In this document: piece after piece, positions 24,263 through 36,477 of the stretch
Layout of the letters: each line of letters starts with the position of its first letter
Numbering within the stretch: the first letter of the stretch is position 1
From: Neodiprion pinetum
Taxonomy: Eukaryota; Arthropoda; Insecta; Hymenoptera; Diprionidae
Direction of reading: 5' to 3'
DNA: 64,000 nt
NCBI RefSeq assembly: GCF_021155775.2
Contig: NC_060237.1
Location: 12,735,832 to 12,799,831, forward strand
The notes under the pieces: generated by a model
Seen by the model: only the letters and a program-made list of their open reading frames with translations
What the model was told of the DNA's origin: nothing
Database searches by the model: none
Position numbers and translations under genes: made by a program

Positions 24263-26914
24263 TCCAAAAAAACTCATAGCACACACGAGAGCTCTGTACA
24301 TCGCTGGAACCTTCCTGCGCGATATTGAATAGACCCCGCCCATATGTTGGATTCCAATAGAGTCGAAAGGCTTCCTTCAACGAATCGACAGCTGGTCTCA
24401 GTGAGCATCCTCTTCGAAAATGGCTAGAGCGGAACTTCACCGTTTCCGAAAATTCGGAATCGTTGTTTAGGTTCACGTTTTTCGTCCAGCTTTCAACTGG
24501 CTCTGGTTGATTTGGAAAACTGTATGAAAGAAAAAGTATGAGAAAATAACACAATAATCAATGCTACTATAACTGATGTATGCTCTATCCTATTACTAGC
24601 GAATTTCCGGCATAATAATTCATCGTAACCAAACTGATCTAACCTAACTTATTCAAGATCGATATGAATGACGTAATTTATGCTACAACTGTGTTTCGTT
24701 TGTGTACTTACCAATGAAATTATACGATGTCATCAGTTTTCTTTTATTCTTGACTACGATAACAACAGCCCGTTGATACTTTTGAATATTTGACATACCC
24801 ACGCGTCGCTGTCACTGACGGTTGATTATTTCAACCGGTGTATTGGAGAAATCAGTCAACTTACAGACTTGTGTGGCTATCTGACCGACGAATGTTCATT
24901 AAGAATTCTGGCTTCACGTCATCTCTTCGTCGTTCTCGGTAACGCCGGTAAAAATAGATTACCATGCTTCAGAGCCGAATTCATCATTCACGCGGAGAAC
25001 TGCGGTTAGTCGCCAATTTCTAGATTTCGTGCCGCTTCTTTATTTCAACGTGAAACCCACATGCTTTGAGGTCTACTTGTTCGGAATATCGTGAAAATAG
25101 CCTTCTTATACCTTTCACTCAATAAAAGGTGTCAAGGCTCTGATTTTGAATGACATAAGTGACGCGCCCACGTTTTACAATTGACATGACGTGTAATTTT
25201 TCCAATTTTCGGATTTCATGCTTGCATCGGAATCCATTGCTCGAGAAATATCTAAGGCCGCGAAAAAATTCGATTTGATGCACAGTTTCCGGGATATCCC
25301 GAAAAGTTCTGCAAATCCCGAAATCCGTGGAATCGACCAGGGCACCTTCTGAACCAGCCTTACACGAGTAAATAAAAATTGTTAAAACCTAAAGGTAAGA
25401 ATTGTCAAACAGAACTTGTTATTTGTTTATAAATGTGTATTTTAAATGGAATTGCATTTCATTAAATTGTATGTGTATTTTAATCACGCACAGTGATAGT
25501 TGGCACCACCCAAAATAACCTTATTTACAGATAGCAAAGAGCTGGACCCGAACCCTGAATGAATAAAACATGAGAGTACACACATATGGACACATCGAAA
25601 GGTGTGTAAACCTAAATGTAGTCTGAATCAAGCAGCAAATCAAAGATTCTGGCAAAAGTTCTTGTAGAACGTGACACTTCCTTCCTCAATAAAATAGTGG
25701 CAGAGAAGGGGGTTGCCAACCGCAAATAATTCAAAAATTTGTAAACAATAAGCGCTAAAAAATTGCCGCACATGTAAAAAATTTTACACAGTAATGGACA
25801 TACTGTAAAGAGGCATTTTTTGTGCGCGTTCCAAACGGCCCCCCGAACCCTAGGCGGAACCTGAAGTTAAGGATTTCGCGATCAGATCGCTAATAATTCC
25901 ATAAAAGAGCGCCAGGACGAAGGTCACGCATCCGATACTGTGACAATGAGAGGGGTCACTTACGGGCTGGTGAATACGACTTTTCAGGATTTTTGTTTAT
26001 TTTTTTTTTTTTTTTTTTGTTTTGAGTAAATGCGACTCCATACACGGGATCGGCGGCATATTCAACAGCGTGATAGGACCACAGTCGCGGCGGTTCGCGA
26101 CGAGAGGTGGGCCTCACACGAGGCTACGGAGAGTGCGCCAACGTAGAGGTCTGCCGCGAGGGAAACCAAGGCGGACGAGACTCGTTGGTGGCCGGCGAGC
26201 CGTAGCCTCTCCTGACCACGCTGACGTCCAGCAGCTTCGCGAAGCCGTCACCACGCCATTGCCAAACAATGGAGCACCGGAGAACCAGACAGACACTCGG
26301 CGTTCCGCGACAGCGGAAGTCAATGATAGCGACAAGTTAGGCTACAAGAATTTCGGGAAGCGAAAACCAATTAGATTGGGAGAATTTTTTGTGACTGATA
26401 GCGCCTATTTTCGAAGCATGTTCGGATTTCGGCTTCGCGTAGCAAAGCACTTCACTTGAGGCCCGGTGACGGTTCGTGACAGTTGCGTGGAGTTTTGATT
26501 CGGAAAACAAAAAGTAAAGAAAAGATATTTTGAGTGCGTCATGGCCGAGACTGATGTTGGCGAGTTCTTGGTGTGGGTGCGAAGCGATAAGCGCTGTTAA
26601 TTCTTCGTGAACATATTTCTACATACAGAAATGCAGATGGCGTTGAAAAAGCCCGACACGTAAAAATTTATTCTGACTGCATAATTACTTTAAACAAAAA
26701 CATTGGTCCTCAAGGTCAACGTTTCACGAGTGAAATCTAAACCCAACTGTGTAATCGTCGATTCGAGAAAATCAACTAAAGTGTTCGCGAAGACCCGGAG
26801 CCCAATTTCATCGACAAAAGTTTTTGAGGTTAGGATGCTAGCAAAAGTTCGAGGTTAGGCTGCTGTCAACGTCGATAAAGGACACATTTCTAAGGATATC
26901 CGAGAATATTGAAG
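24263..26914. other. Region without a convincing gene
   Basis: Mostly AT-rich single-copy-looking sequence. It contains a possible minus-strand terminal exon (24231-24519), a T-run near 26000 and a GC-rich open stretch at 26022-26459 with no recognisable protein. I see no RNA gene, CRISPR array or terminal repeat. Confidence 0.5.
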
Positions 26915-27980
26915 AATGGCCACGCTCTTTTGCTCTGAGTGTGGGGAGTTCGAGAATCTGAATGACTCACAGGGGCTACAACTCTGTAAACTCTTCTGCG
27001 GCAGGGTCGCTGCCACAGAAATCAGGTGTCTTCAAATAAAAAAAGAACATTGATTTATTGAACATTGAGTATCCCTGAATTATCTAAAACTGTGAAAAAT
27101 TTGCAAATCAGGCTCAACAAGGCCCAGCTAGATAATCAGTCAACATCAACCCAATCGATACTCGAGGCTATCGTTGCGTCTCTCGAAGATATGAGAAGTG
27201 AACAAGTCACGACGAACAGCAAGTTAGATGGTCTGTCTGGCCTTAAGGCTGGTCGAAGTGAAGCAGTACGTCAAGAGTTTACCTAAACAGGAAGACTATG
27301 AACTGCTAAAGAACGAGCTTACGGAATGTATTCAGGGGCTCCCACTGCAGAGAGCTCTAAAGAATTCAAAACGAGTGTAAGGGAACGGATTCAAGGCCTG
27401 CCGACAGCAGCCGACTATGCTCAGCTCAGAGAAACAGTGAACGAGCTCAAGCACAAGGTGGAAGACGGGACAGCCGAAGCAGACCAGGGGAAGAGGAGGG
27501 CAGCAAATAAGGAGGAAATTATCGAAAAGTCCGTCGAAAGGCAGAGGAGGTCGAAGAACATCATAATCTCTGGACTCCGAGAATCAGCCGAGGAGATAGC
27601 TGCAGCTAGAATGGAAGCAAACCTGGTCCAGTTCAGGGAACTCCTCCGTCCCCTGGGCGTGAATACAAATGACATCGGTGCTATTCGACTAGGTAAGATT
27701 CGTACAGGGGCAGATAGACTGCTCAAGGTCGTCTGCCCAACAGCGGAGGCAGCAAAAGCAGCTCTCGTGGGGTCAGAAAATCTACCAGCAGAGACCCGTA
27801 TGAAAAACGACATGACTCCAAAGCAGCACATGTAACTCAATAATCTAAGGACTAAACTCTCGAGGATGCAAAAAGGGACAGGCAAACAATTAACCATCAG
27901 ATTCATAAACGAGAAGCCAGTCATAGTGGAAAAGGCAAGGGACGTCCAGTCAAACCCGAGAAGTCGAGACACGCCAGATT
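26915..27980 (+). pseudogene. CR1-like ORF1 remnant
   Basis: It starts with MATLFCSECGEFENL, a Cys-rich, PHD-finger-like N-terminus of the sort found in CR1 ORF1. It then breaks by frameshift near 27055 and continues as coiled-coil segments (27065-27286, 27326-27835) and a basic stretch with RRSKNIIISGLRESAEEI, typical of ORF1 RNA-binding domains. A last piece reads GKQLTIRFINEKPVIVEKAR near 27880. It is not functional as it stands. Confidence 0.7.
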
Positions 27981-28028
27981 CAAAAACTGTTTGGGCATCT
28001 GGCTCGGATACGGATATTCTACACGAAT

Positions 28029-30215
28029 TTGGCATCAACTACGGCGAAGCAAGACGAATTTCTACAGAGAATACAGCAATCAAAACTAAATATAATAATC
28101 ATGTCTGAGACCTGGCTCAAACCTGAAATTCCTGATAATTCAATTAACATACATGGGTTCCAGCTCTTTCGGAAGGATCGAGAACGCCGCCGGGGAGGAG
28201 TTGCAATTTACGTGGCCGACTCGATCTGCGGCATCCCGATTGCGGCAACGCTACACCGAACTATCAATGGACGAAACACCGAGAGCCTATGTCTCGAGGT
28301 CTCGGTATCTGGCACGGAATTCACAGTAAGAGGGGTGTACCGCCGCCCACACGCAACGGATGAGGAAAACAGCACGCTGATCGACACACTTAAAGCAGCT
28401 GCAGACCGAGGACCAATAATTATCATGGGCGATTTCAACTACCCCGGCGTCGACTGGGCCTCGCTGACGTCACGTACGTCGAACAGACAAGAAACCGAAT
28501 TTTTAGAATTTTTTGGAGGATCCTGTCTTACGCAAGAGGTAACACAAGACACGAGGTTTCGGCAAGGGCAGCAGTTCTCGTCTCTGGATCTCGCCCTAAC
28601 GAACGAAAAAAACCTGGTGGCGACCTTGAAGTATGACCCGCCGATAGAAATGAGCGAACACGTCATGATTCTCGCGGAATTGCAACTCGAGCTCCAGGAT
28701 CGCGTTAGAAGTGTAGAACCACGAGAAATGAGGAACTTTCGAAAGTGGGATCACACGAGGGTCTCTGGCAGAATTGGAATGTGGTCAGAGATTTTAACAG
28801 GAATCCGTCGAGAGCCGGAAGATCTATGGAACGTTTTCAAGGACAAAATATGCGCGCTGGCAAAGGAGGGCGCGCCTATCCGAGTAGGAAGGCCGCCAAG
28901 CGGGCAAAAACCATGGATGAGGATAGACATCCGCCGTTTACCCAGGATGAAAGTACGAGCTTGGAAAAAGTATACGGAAACGCACACAGACACAGCATAC
29001 ACAACCTACAAAATAGCGAGAAACAGGGCTACAGCAGTTACTCGAAGGGCAAGAATACATTTTGAGGAACAACTAGTCGAGCAATTCTACGGTTATCTAC
29101 GGCGCTCAATAACAACTAAAATAGCCTTGCCGCAGTGTCTTCGGCGAACTGAAAAGGATATAATCCAGGATCCGGCCGAAATTACGGAATTATTTGCAGA
29201 CCAATTCGAGAGTGTCTTTGTGGTGGAATTGGGGGCTCAGGTGTTAGACTACGAGGGCATCGATAGGGTTGAGGCATCGATTCAGGATGTTAACATTACA
29301 ACCAATGAGGTCGAGCAGATCTTTGCGGGGTTGGATGGGGACTTCTCACCAGGACCGGACGATGTACACCCGCTACCACTGAAAAAACTAGGAGCACATG
29401 TCGCACCGGCGCTCGCTCACATAATGAGAATAAGCATCGAGTCCGGGACACTGTCGCGAGATTGGCTTGAAGCTTCAGTGGCTCCAATTTTTGAGAAAGG
29501 TGATAAGCTGCAAGCCATCAATTACAGGCCGATATCTCTAACGCCCACGAGCTGCAAAATCTTGGAGAAGATAATTGTGGGTAGGTTGCGCAAATTCTGT
29601 GATGAGCAAGGGTTGATCCCTGCGAGTCAGCATGGTTTCGTCCCAGGGAGGTCCGTCACGTCAAATCTTCTGCTGGCAACTAGCGAGTGAGCCCAAGCCT
29701 ACGACAGGGGCAAACCAATCGACATAATTTATCTGGACTACGAAAAAGCGTTTGATAAAGTTCCGCACTGCCGCCTGCTGGGGAAGCTGGAACGACTCGA
29801 AATCCAAGGGCCGCTTCTAATTTGGATCACGGCCTATCTCACAGAAAGAACTTTTCGAGTGCGGGTGGGGGAGATACTATCGACGCCAAGACCTGTGACA
29901 AGTGGGGTACCTCAGGGCTCCGTCCTCGGTCCCCTACTGTTTATACTCTACGTCGGCGAATTGCCACGTATCGTCCAGGCTCAATCATCGATGTTCGCGG
30001 ATGATACGAAACTCTTCGGCAACCCTCTCACGCAAGACCTTCAGGGAGAACTCAACAACCTGCGACGTTGGACCGAGAACTGGATGCTCACCCTCAACAA
30101 GGAAAAATGTACAGTGATGCATGTAGGGAGAACGAATCCACAAACACAATATATGCTGGGGAACACTCCACTCCAGGGCGTCAGCATGCAGAAGGATCTC
30201 GGAGTTTATATATTG
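28029..30215 (+). pseudogene. CR1-like ORF2: endonuclease and reverse transcriptase
   Basis: The endonuclease has MSETWLKPEIPDN, GVAIYVAD, IIIMGDFNYPGVDW and the SSLDLALT block. Reverse transcriptase blocks include NYRPISLTPTSCKILEKI and QHGFVPGRSVTSNLLLA, then a TGA stop at 29688. They resume with YLDYEKAFDKVPH, GVPQGSVLGPLLF and the catalytic FADD (about 29993). Sequence past the thumb is lost. The 28029 frame begins without an ATG and is offset from the ORF1 remnant. Dead copy. Confidence 0.88.
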
Positions 30216-31614
30216 AAAATGATTCTAACGATTATCGATTGGAAATGATAATGTAGCTAGTTATTATTATGAATACTTAGTATTACCTGATTCAGTTTGA
30301 ATTAGGGCCGAATTTGATTTAATTGCGGAAAATCGAATATCATGAAAATATCTGTTCGCAAAATAATGAGATTTAGTGAAGAACAGTAAAAATTGAAACG
30401 TAGAAGATAGTGAGTGTTTTTCAGCTAACAGAACAAACTGAATGCTCGGTTTTGACGAATTAGCGCGAGACTTTAGGCCGGTCACAACTAAGTTTTTCCA
30501 ACGCCACTCTTGCTTGAGAGGGCTAATCCGCGTAGACGTCCCCGCACTTCGCAACTTGACAGACGATGTTACAACGGTAATTAACCAATGAAGTACGAGG
30601 GCGACCTCCCGGCGCCAAAATCGCCACGGTCAGCGTCACTCCGCGCCTTCCGATGGTGTTCCGACGATTCTCAATCTCGTAGTTTACACGTGTAAGGTGC
30701 TGACAGAAAGTATCTTACGGTAATTCTCACATATTCATTCATACATCTTAACGTTTAATCTATTTTAATTTGGAGGTTCCAAAGTTAGTGGTTAATCCTA
30801 ATTATTGCTGATAATTTTGACTCAAAAACAGAGATATTTTGAGGCTGAGTGCTGCTGATGCTAATTCAGCAGTCTCTTGTCTCAGTTCCTGGTATCAGTT
30901 ACAAGAAACAAAGTTGAACCTTATACTAGGGGTCATTGTTGGTCTCTACGTGACTTTTTCCAGGTGGGGTGGAACCCGCCGGTCTAGGCAGTACGATATT
31001 TTAATGTTATTTATGGCCGTAGCTTTCGTTACAGCGTTGAAAGAGAATTTTGGGATACAATCCACTTGTTGAGAATCGTAGTTACATTGTGATTTTGAAA
31101 AAGGTACGCCGAAGCAATACTCCGGACGTAACACGGGGAAACCCGCAAGGTTGAATGCGTATCCAAAAACGATATTACAGTAAGATTAGTACGCCTCTTA
31201 ATGTCGATGCCACGTTAGATCCAATCTTTTTGCTAATAATGAAAAATAAATTAATTCTGAATCATATAAGAGATACTTCGTTGTTGCTTCTTGAAGCTGA
31301 AATTTGAATCGAGTTACGCTGTTTTTCCGCCCAACGGCTCGATTGAATAATATGTTTTTTTCTCAACAGTAGGGCCTCCAGCCTACAAATTGAAGTATTA
31401 TTATATTTCAGTGTACACAATAACTAAATAAATTACAGTCAGATCAAAATTTGAACAGTTAATAGCTTATTGCCAATTAGCAGAATAGACTATTTATATG
31501 AATATTATAGTATGGAAAATAAGAACTGGACAATCTTACGAGTATAATTTGTACATCAATACAAATTAAAAATTCTGAGGGATCTCTGTTCAAAGACAAT
31601 TTTCATCATTTCAG
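30216..31614. other. Intergenic or intronic stretch
   Basis: AT-rich with no recognisable coding exon. It probably includes intron sequence upstream of the dipeptidase exon. Confidence 0.4.
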
Positions 31615-31765
31615 GTCTATTGGAGGCTCATAGAGACGGCAAGATCGCTAGTCTCATCGGCGTAGAAGGTGGACATGCTCTCGGAAATTCTCTCGGAGTC
31701 TTACGGACATTTTACGGGCTTGGAGCTAGATACCTCACTTTGACACATGCTTGTGATACGTCCTG
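31615..31765 (+). CDS. Single internal exon of a membrane dipeptidase (M19) gene
   Basis: This 151-bp exon is preceded by TTTCATCATTTCAG and followed by GTAAGTAGG. Its translation reads LLEAHRDGKIASLIGVEGGH, then ALGNSLGVLRTFYGLGARYL, then TLTHACDTSW. This is the renal-dipeptidase family signature; the Glu of GVEGGH corresponds to the metal-bridging Glu of the M19 zinc enzymes, which cleave dipeptides at the cell surface. It begins with the last two bases of a codon and ends with two bases of a Trp codon. No other exon of the gene was found; the neighbours may lie outside or in introns inflated by transposons. Confidence 0.85.
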
Positions 31766-33161
31766 GTAAGTAGGAAATATTTTCTCATCTGTAGTTATTT
31801 TGATTAATACTAAATTCATCCAATATTTATTCTTTCATTGAATCAACCAAAAATGCGCCCTGTCTGGTATTCCAAAATCATGTTAAGTGACTTCTAACGG
31901 AGAACGTTGGCGCACCATACAGGGTAAGTAGGCTTAAACTTAAGACGGAAAAAAAAATTACCGGAACATATTCAACTTTGATTGATTACTTCCATCACAA
32001 TGCTATGCAAATTCCAAACAACAATGATGTTTTTATATTTCACTTTCATTCAACGGTGCGCAATGTTTTTCGAATTTGTCCAATACTACGGCCAACTTTG
32101 TTTTATCGGCCTCTTCTTCAAATTTAAATGTATCAAACATTTCGAGGCCATAGTCTCCAATTAAATTGAGTAAGATGACCACTTTGGTTTTGCCAGAACT
32201 TGTCGATTTTCCTGTAGCGTCACAGAAATAGTTGAACTTTCGGTGAAATTTTTTCCAATTTTCCGCTACGTTGCCCGTGAAGCTTAACAGTGGTGGTGAA
32301 CGGAAGACTGTTTCTATCTTTTTGCTTTAGATTAATTAATAATCTGTGGCCAATACGTTCCGATTTGCTTCGTATACTGATTCACTGGTCCACTTCTGAC
32401 ACCATTTATTATTTAGAGGGGGGTGTTGTTAATTAATGACACCGATTACTCGTATTTAAGGAATTTATTATATTTAGGCCTCTGTTGCCGTTCGGTCGTC
32501 ATACTCAACTCGGCTCCGGCTCACGGCTTACCTACGCTGTAGCATCGCGTGGTCTAGCACGTACGCTGTTTACTTTCATACATGACAGCTTCTACCCAAG
32601 GGACTGTTCCCTATTAAGTGAGGTGCGGAAGAGATTTCCGTGTGAAGTCGATTTCATATGATTTTTGTGATGTGATAAATGATTTAAGCTATTTTTGAAG
32701 TCATGTGATTTCACGTAATTTCAGTTGATTTCAATTGATTTCATTTGAATTCATCAAATCGGTTTCAAGCGATTGCTGAAATCATTGTAGGGAGAAAAAA
32801 GTCCTAAAATGATTAAATTTTTTTTTATTGACTCATCTTGTGAATCAAATTTGAATTAAAAATTTTTAGAATGAAAAAAGTGATTTAAAAAGACACAGAT
32901 ATAGATATTGAAAGAAATGTTTAATTTTTTCATACAGTTATGTCAATACAAAGACCCGTTTCGGCCAAACAAGGCGACGAAATAGTCAAACAGTATTGCT
33001 TAATACTAATAAATCCATGCACATCCATGGATACAGGTAGTAAATTTTGTGATTTCGGTATGATTTCATACCAATTACAAAGAACACCAATTTCTTCGAA
33101 ACTCTCTTTCACGCGCGCGTAATGGCTCAAATACTCCTGACTTTTTTTTGTCGTACCATCT
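31766..33161. other. Probable intron of the dipeptidase gene
   Basis: AT-rich, with no second dipeptidase exon seen. A run of degenerate TGATTTCA-type units of about 11 bp lies at about 32690-32775. A segment of higher GC at 32490-32600 has no recognisable function. Confidence 0.4.
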
Positions 33162-33163
33162 TA

Positions 33164-33739
33164 GTCCAGTCAAATAGAACTTGAAAATGGCAAAACGCAT
33201 TGAAAAGTCAAATTTTTTAGGACAAGTAGAGAGTCATCTGAGATGCCCAAAAACACCAAAATCCAACCAAATTTCCTTGTGCATCGGCCGCCATCTTGAA
33301 AAACAGGTAATCCTCTATATCTCGGCTCCCACTGGTCGGATATTCAGAATTTAATCGTCTACAACTTTTATATGAAAAATTTATTGATCACATCGAAAGG
33401 GGGAATATAATTGACAATAAACATCATTAGACATCAATTTATGGCACTTTTTTTTATCGTAAAACGTTTTCATTCACAGCTATCAAAAAATACTTCCAAT
33501 AAAAGTTGTAGATAATATTTTTCTCTAAAAAACTAAAAACAAAAATCGAAAATCCGACAGATGGGAGCCGAGATATCGAGGATTACCTGTTTTTCAAGAT
33601 GGCGGCCGATGCACAAGGAAATTTTGTTGGATTTTGGTGTTTTTGGGCATCTCAGATGACCCTCTACTTGTCCTAAAAAATTTGGCTTTTCAATCCGTTT
33701 TGCCATTTTTAGCTACTTTTCGGTCTAATTTGACTGGAC
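33164..33739. mobile_element. Palindromic MITE with TA target duplication
   Basis: Long terminal inverted repeats (about 33164-33350 and 33555-33739) start GTCCAGTCAAAT and are flanked by TA on both sides, as in Tc1/mariner-derived MITEs. The AT-rich centre is also partly self-complementary. There is no coding capacity. If the outer TA is counted as part of the element, TCT on each side is an alternative 3-bp duplication. Confidence 0.75.
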
Positions 33740-33843
33740 TATCTGTGTATGCGAAATTAAGAACTAAACCGATAAAACATTTCGGTGAACCTTTTTCAGT
33801 TTTTTTTTTCTTAAATAAGCACCATTCGCCGATGTGAATTTCA

Positions 33844-34775
33844 TCATTTTTTTTTAGTGAAACATTTCTCATCACGTTTACTATCTCTTTTTTTATATCG
33901 GTTCAATTCAGACTCTCTTACACGCTGCAGTCGGTCGCTGCTTAAATTCGCTGAATTGTTATGCAGGAGCCAACATATCGACGATTTCTTTACCACTAAT
34001 TCGTTGTTGTGTCTATCTTTTACAACAACGAAAGGACTATCGGGCTGGAGTTTTAGATTGTACTGATTGTAATTTTTAAGAAGTAAACTGCCTTGAGCAT
34101 TGGAAAGAACGGACAAGTCTTGTAATAATTCAATCTGAGGTTCTCGGTCACTATCATCTCCATTATTCGGTACCGAGGCTCATTCGACCGATTCAACCGG
34201 GATATTCGGCTCGTTAGTAGATTCTTCTTCGTTGTTTTTTTCTCGTAGTTATAAAAATCTACTGTTTCTTTACATTGCATAGGAAAATTGTCGCATTCTA
34301 GCTCGCTGATATTCATCCCCAACGATTGACCTTTCGTCAAAGCATGTTTTTTTGCTTGCCCAATTATTTCAAAAATGTCGTTCGTACCCGGTAGTAAACA
34401 CTGTTCTCCTGTTAATCGACCGGCTATTTTTGCGCGTGGATAATTAAACTGAGCGTTTTTATCATGCAAATTACCTGAGGCAATGTCGTCTAGTAGTTGA
34501 ATTCTTTTAACTCTATGAATAATTTCTAGAAAACTATTGTTGACTATTGTTGAGTACGTCCTACTCATGGATCTTAGGAGACGGCAAAAACTTTCGCATG
34601 GTTGGCTACTGAATTGCCATGGCAAAAACATTTCCGAAGAGTTTTGCGAAGATGAAGCGTATCTTTTCAGTTTCAAAATAGAATTTACCAAGCCATGGGC
34701 AATAATTTCCATACATATATACGTGTTAAGTGACAGAAAATTATCGTATACTGAATACTGTGGCACAGTGTTCAA
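33844..34775 (-). pseudogene. Transposase-like gene, C-terminal piece
   Basis: Two overlapping frames (34053-34775 and 33844-34116) give FSSQPCESFCRLLRSMSRTY, then STIVNNSFLEIIHRVKRIQL, then a C-terminal block SPFVVVKDRHNNELVVKKSS and NLSSDRLQRVRES. I associate this SQPCE/VKKSS family with transposable-element proteins scattered in invertebrate genomes but cannot name the superfamily. Frameshifts mark it as dead. Upstream pieces on the same strand are at 39835-40170 and 48358-48946. Confidence 0.5.
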
Positions 34776-36477
34776 CCATGCTCTCCATATTCGGAGTACA
34801 AAAATGCAGAACCAACAATTACATATATATGCCGTCTAAATAGTACAGGCGAATAAGGCATGTAATCGACTGACTCCTATTCTTTTCGAGAACAGCTTCG
34901 CCAAAGTTTTCGTAGGTAGATTTGACCTCAACCAATGAGCCCTTGATTTTGCCGCCATATCAATTTAACGGCTGATTGTTTATAAAAATGTTGAAAAAAA
35001 AAAAATCGAATTTTTATTTTTAATTGTTTTTCTATCGGTGTGAGGAAAAAATGTTTGATATAAAAGTAGTAGGTCTCAACCGCGTGTATAAAAAAAAAAT
35101 GTTGATTTCAAAAATAATTTTTAGTTCAGCCGGAAAATGTAAAGAACCAGCCATTTTTTTTTTAATTTCAATCCAGTTTCCTGAAATATAAATTTGAACC
35201 TTCGAAACTCACATGTCGCGTGTGAAATTAGTGCTTCAAAAACCAGTCCAAAACTTATTCGATTATCTCTTACATCACGGCAACAAATAGCGATTTTCGA
35301 AAACAACTTTGGGTATCAATAGAATCCAACATAATGGGGTTACAGCGTGAAAAAAATTTCTCGTAGTACTTACAGATATGGAGATTACCGATACGATTGA
35401 AAAAAAATTTTTTTCCATCGACAAAGGTCGAAAAAAAGGAAAGAAAATTTTTCTTACTTAACAAATAGGATTATTGCTGAAATTATTTACTTACGAAAGA
35501 CATTTTTCAACACTGTTATTTCTGTTTTTGAGACAAAAGATTAAAAAAAAAACCTCTTCATCTTTATTAGAACCGGATTTACACTTGTTTGACTTATTTT
35601 AAATTTATTATCATTGTTAATAATATTGAGATTTGAAAAAAATACTATATCTCGTCTATACCTCAAGGGTCAACCATGAATTTCTTCATTTTTATTTGAG
35701 CTCTATTTTTATCAAAATTAATTAGTGAATCGAGGCAAACGCGAGGCGTCGCATCCCAGCAGCGCGGCAACGTGAAAGGGTGGCGCGGTGACGCGGTGGA
35801 GGCCATACGATAGCGCGCGGTCGAACAGTAGTTGTCGAATAAATATCTCCGGTAAAAATTATCGAAGAAGAATTTTTTTTTTTTCTAAACTAATTATTTT
35901 TTTCTTAGCTATCGGAATGTTCAATTAGGTTTTTATTTTGATTATTTTTTTTTTCTCTTTTATATCGCAATATCTCCGGTAAAAATTGTCGTAGGTTTTT
36001 TTTTTGAAAGAAAAAAACATTTATCACAATAAAAAACTAATGACATATTCCGATTGCTGAGAAAAAAGTAATTAGATTTAAACAAAAAGGAATCCTTCTA
36101 CAATTTTTACCGGAGATATTGCGATATAAAAGAAGAAAAAAAAGAAAAAAAATTATTGATCAATGTAAGAAAAAAAAGTGTGTGTGTCAGCTCCGACGTA
36201 CGACCGGATTTCACTTCTCACGAACGATAATTATGATATACATTGAATAGAAAAAATGAGCAAATGAATGCATCTTCCAAAATGATAAGAGAAACAAACA
36301 TATATCTGTAATTATTCGGATTATTTTAACCTTAATTACTTCATGATTTGTTTGATAGTACATGAAAATACACGTATCAATGCATAGAAGTACAAGAAAA
36401 GTTTGAAATCAAAACATTGAAAGTTAATGGTTAGGTTGCTGCTTGTGTACGTTATATCGATACAATAAATACTACTA

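Larger units (their letters stand above)
26915..30215 (+). mobile_element. CR1-like non-LTR retrotransposon, degraded and 3'-truncated
   Basis: ORF1 remnant is followed by ORF2 with an apurinic-type endonuclease and reverse transcriptase. Frameshifts break ORF1, one stop breaks ORF2 at 29688-29690, and RT homology stops abruptly near 30215 with no 3' tail visible. ORF1 organisation and the RT blocks suggest the CR1/Jockey group; the exact clade is not certain. Confidence 0.85.

Noticed and set aside
26022..26459. 145-codon basic ORF after a T-run
   Set aside because: GC-rich, low-complexity, no domain; the frame begins inside the T-run junction; insufficient support.
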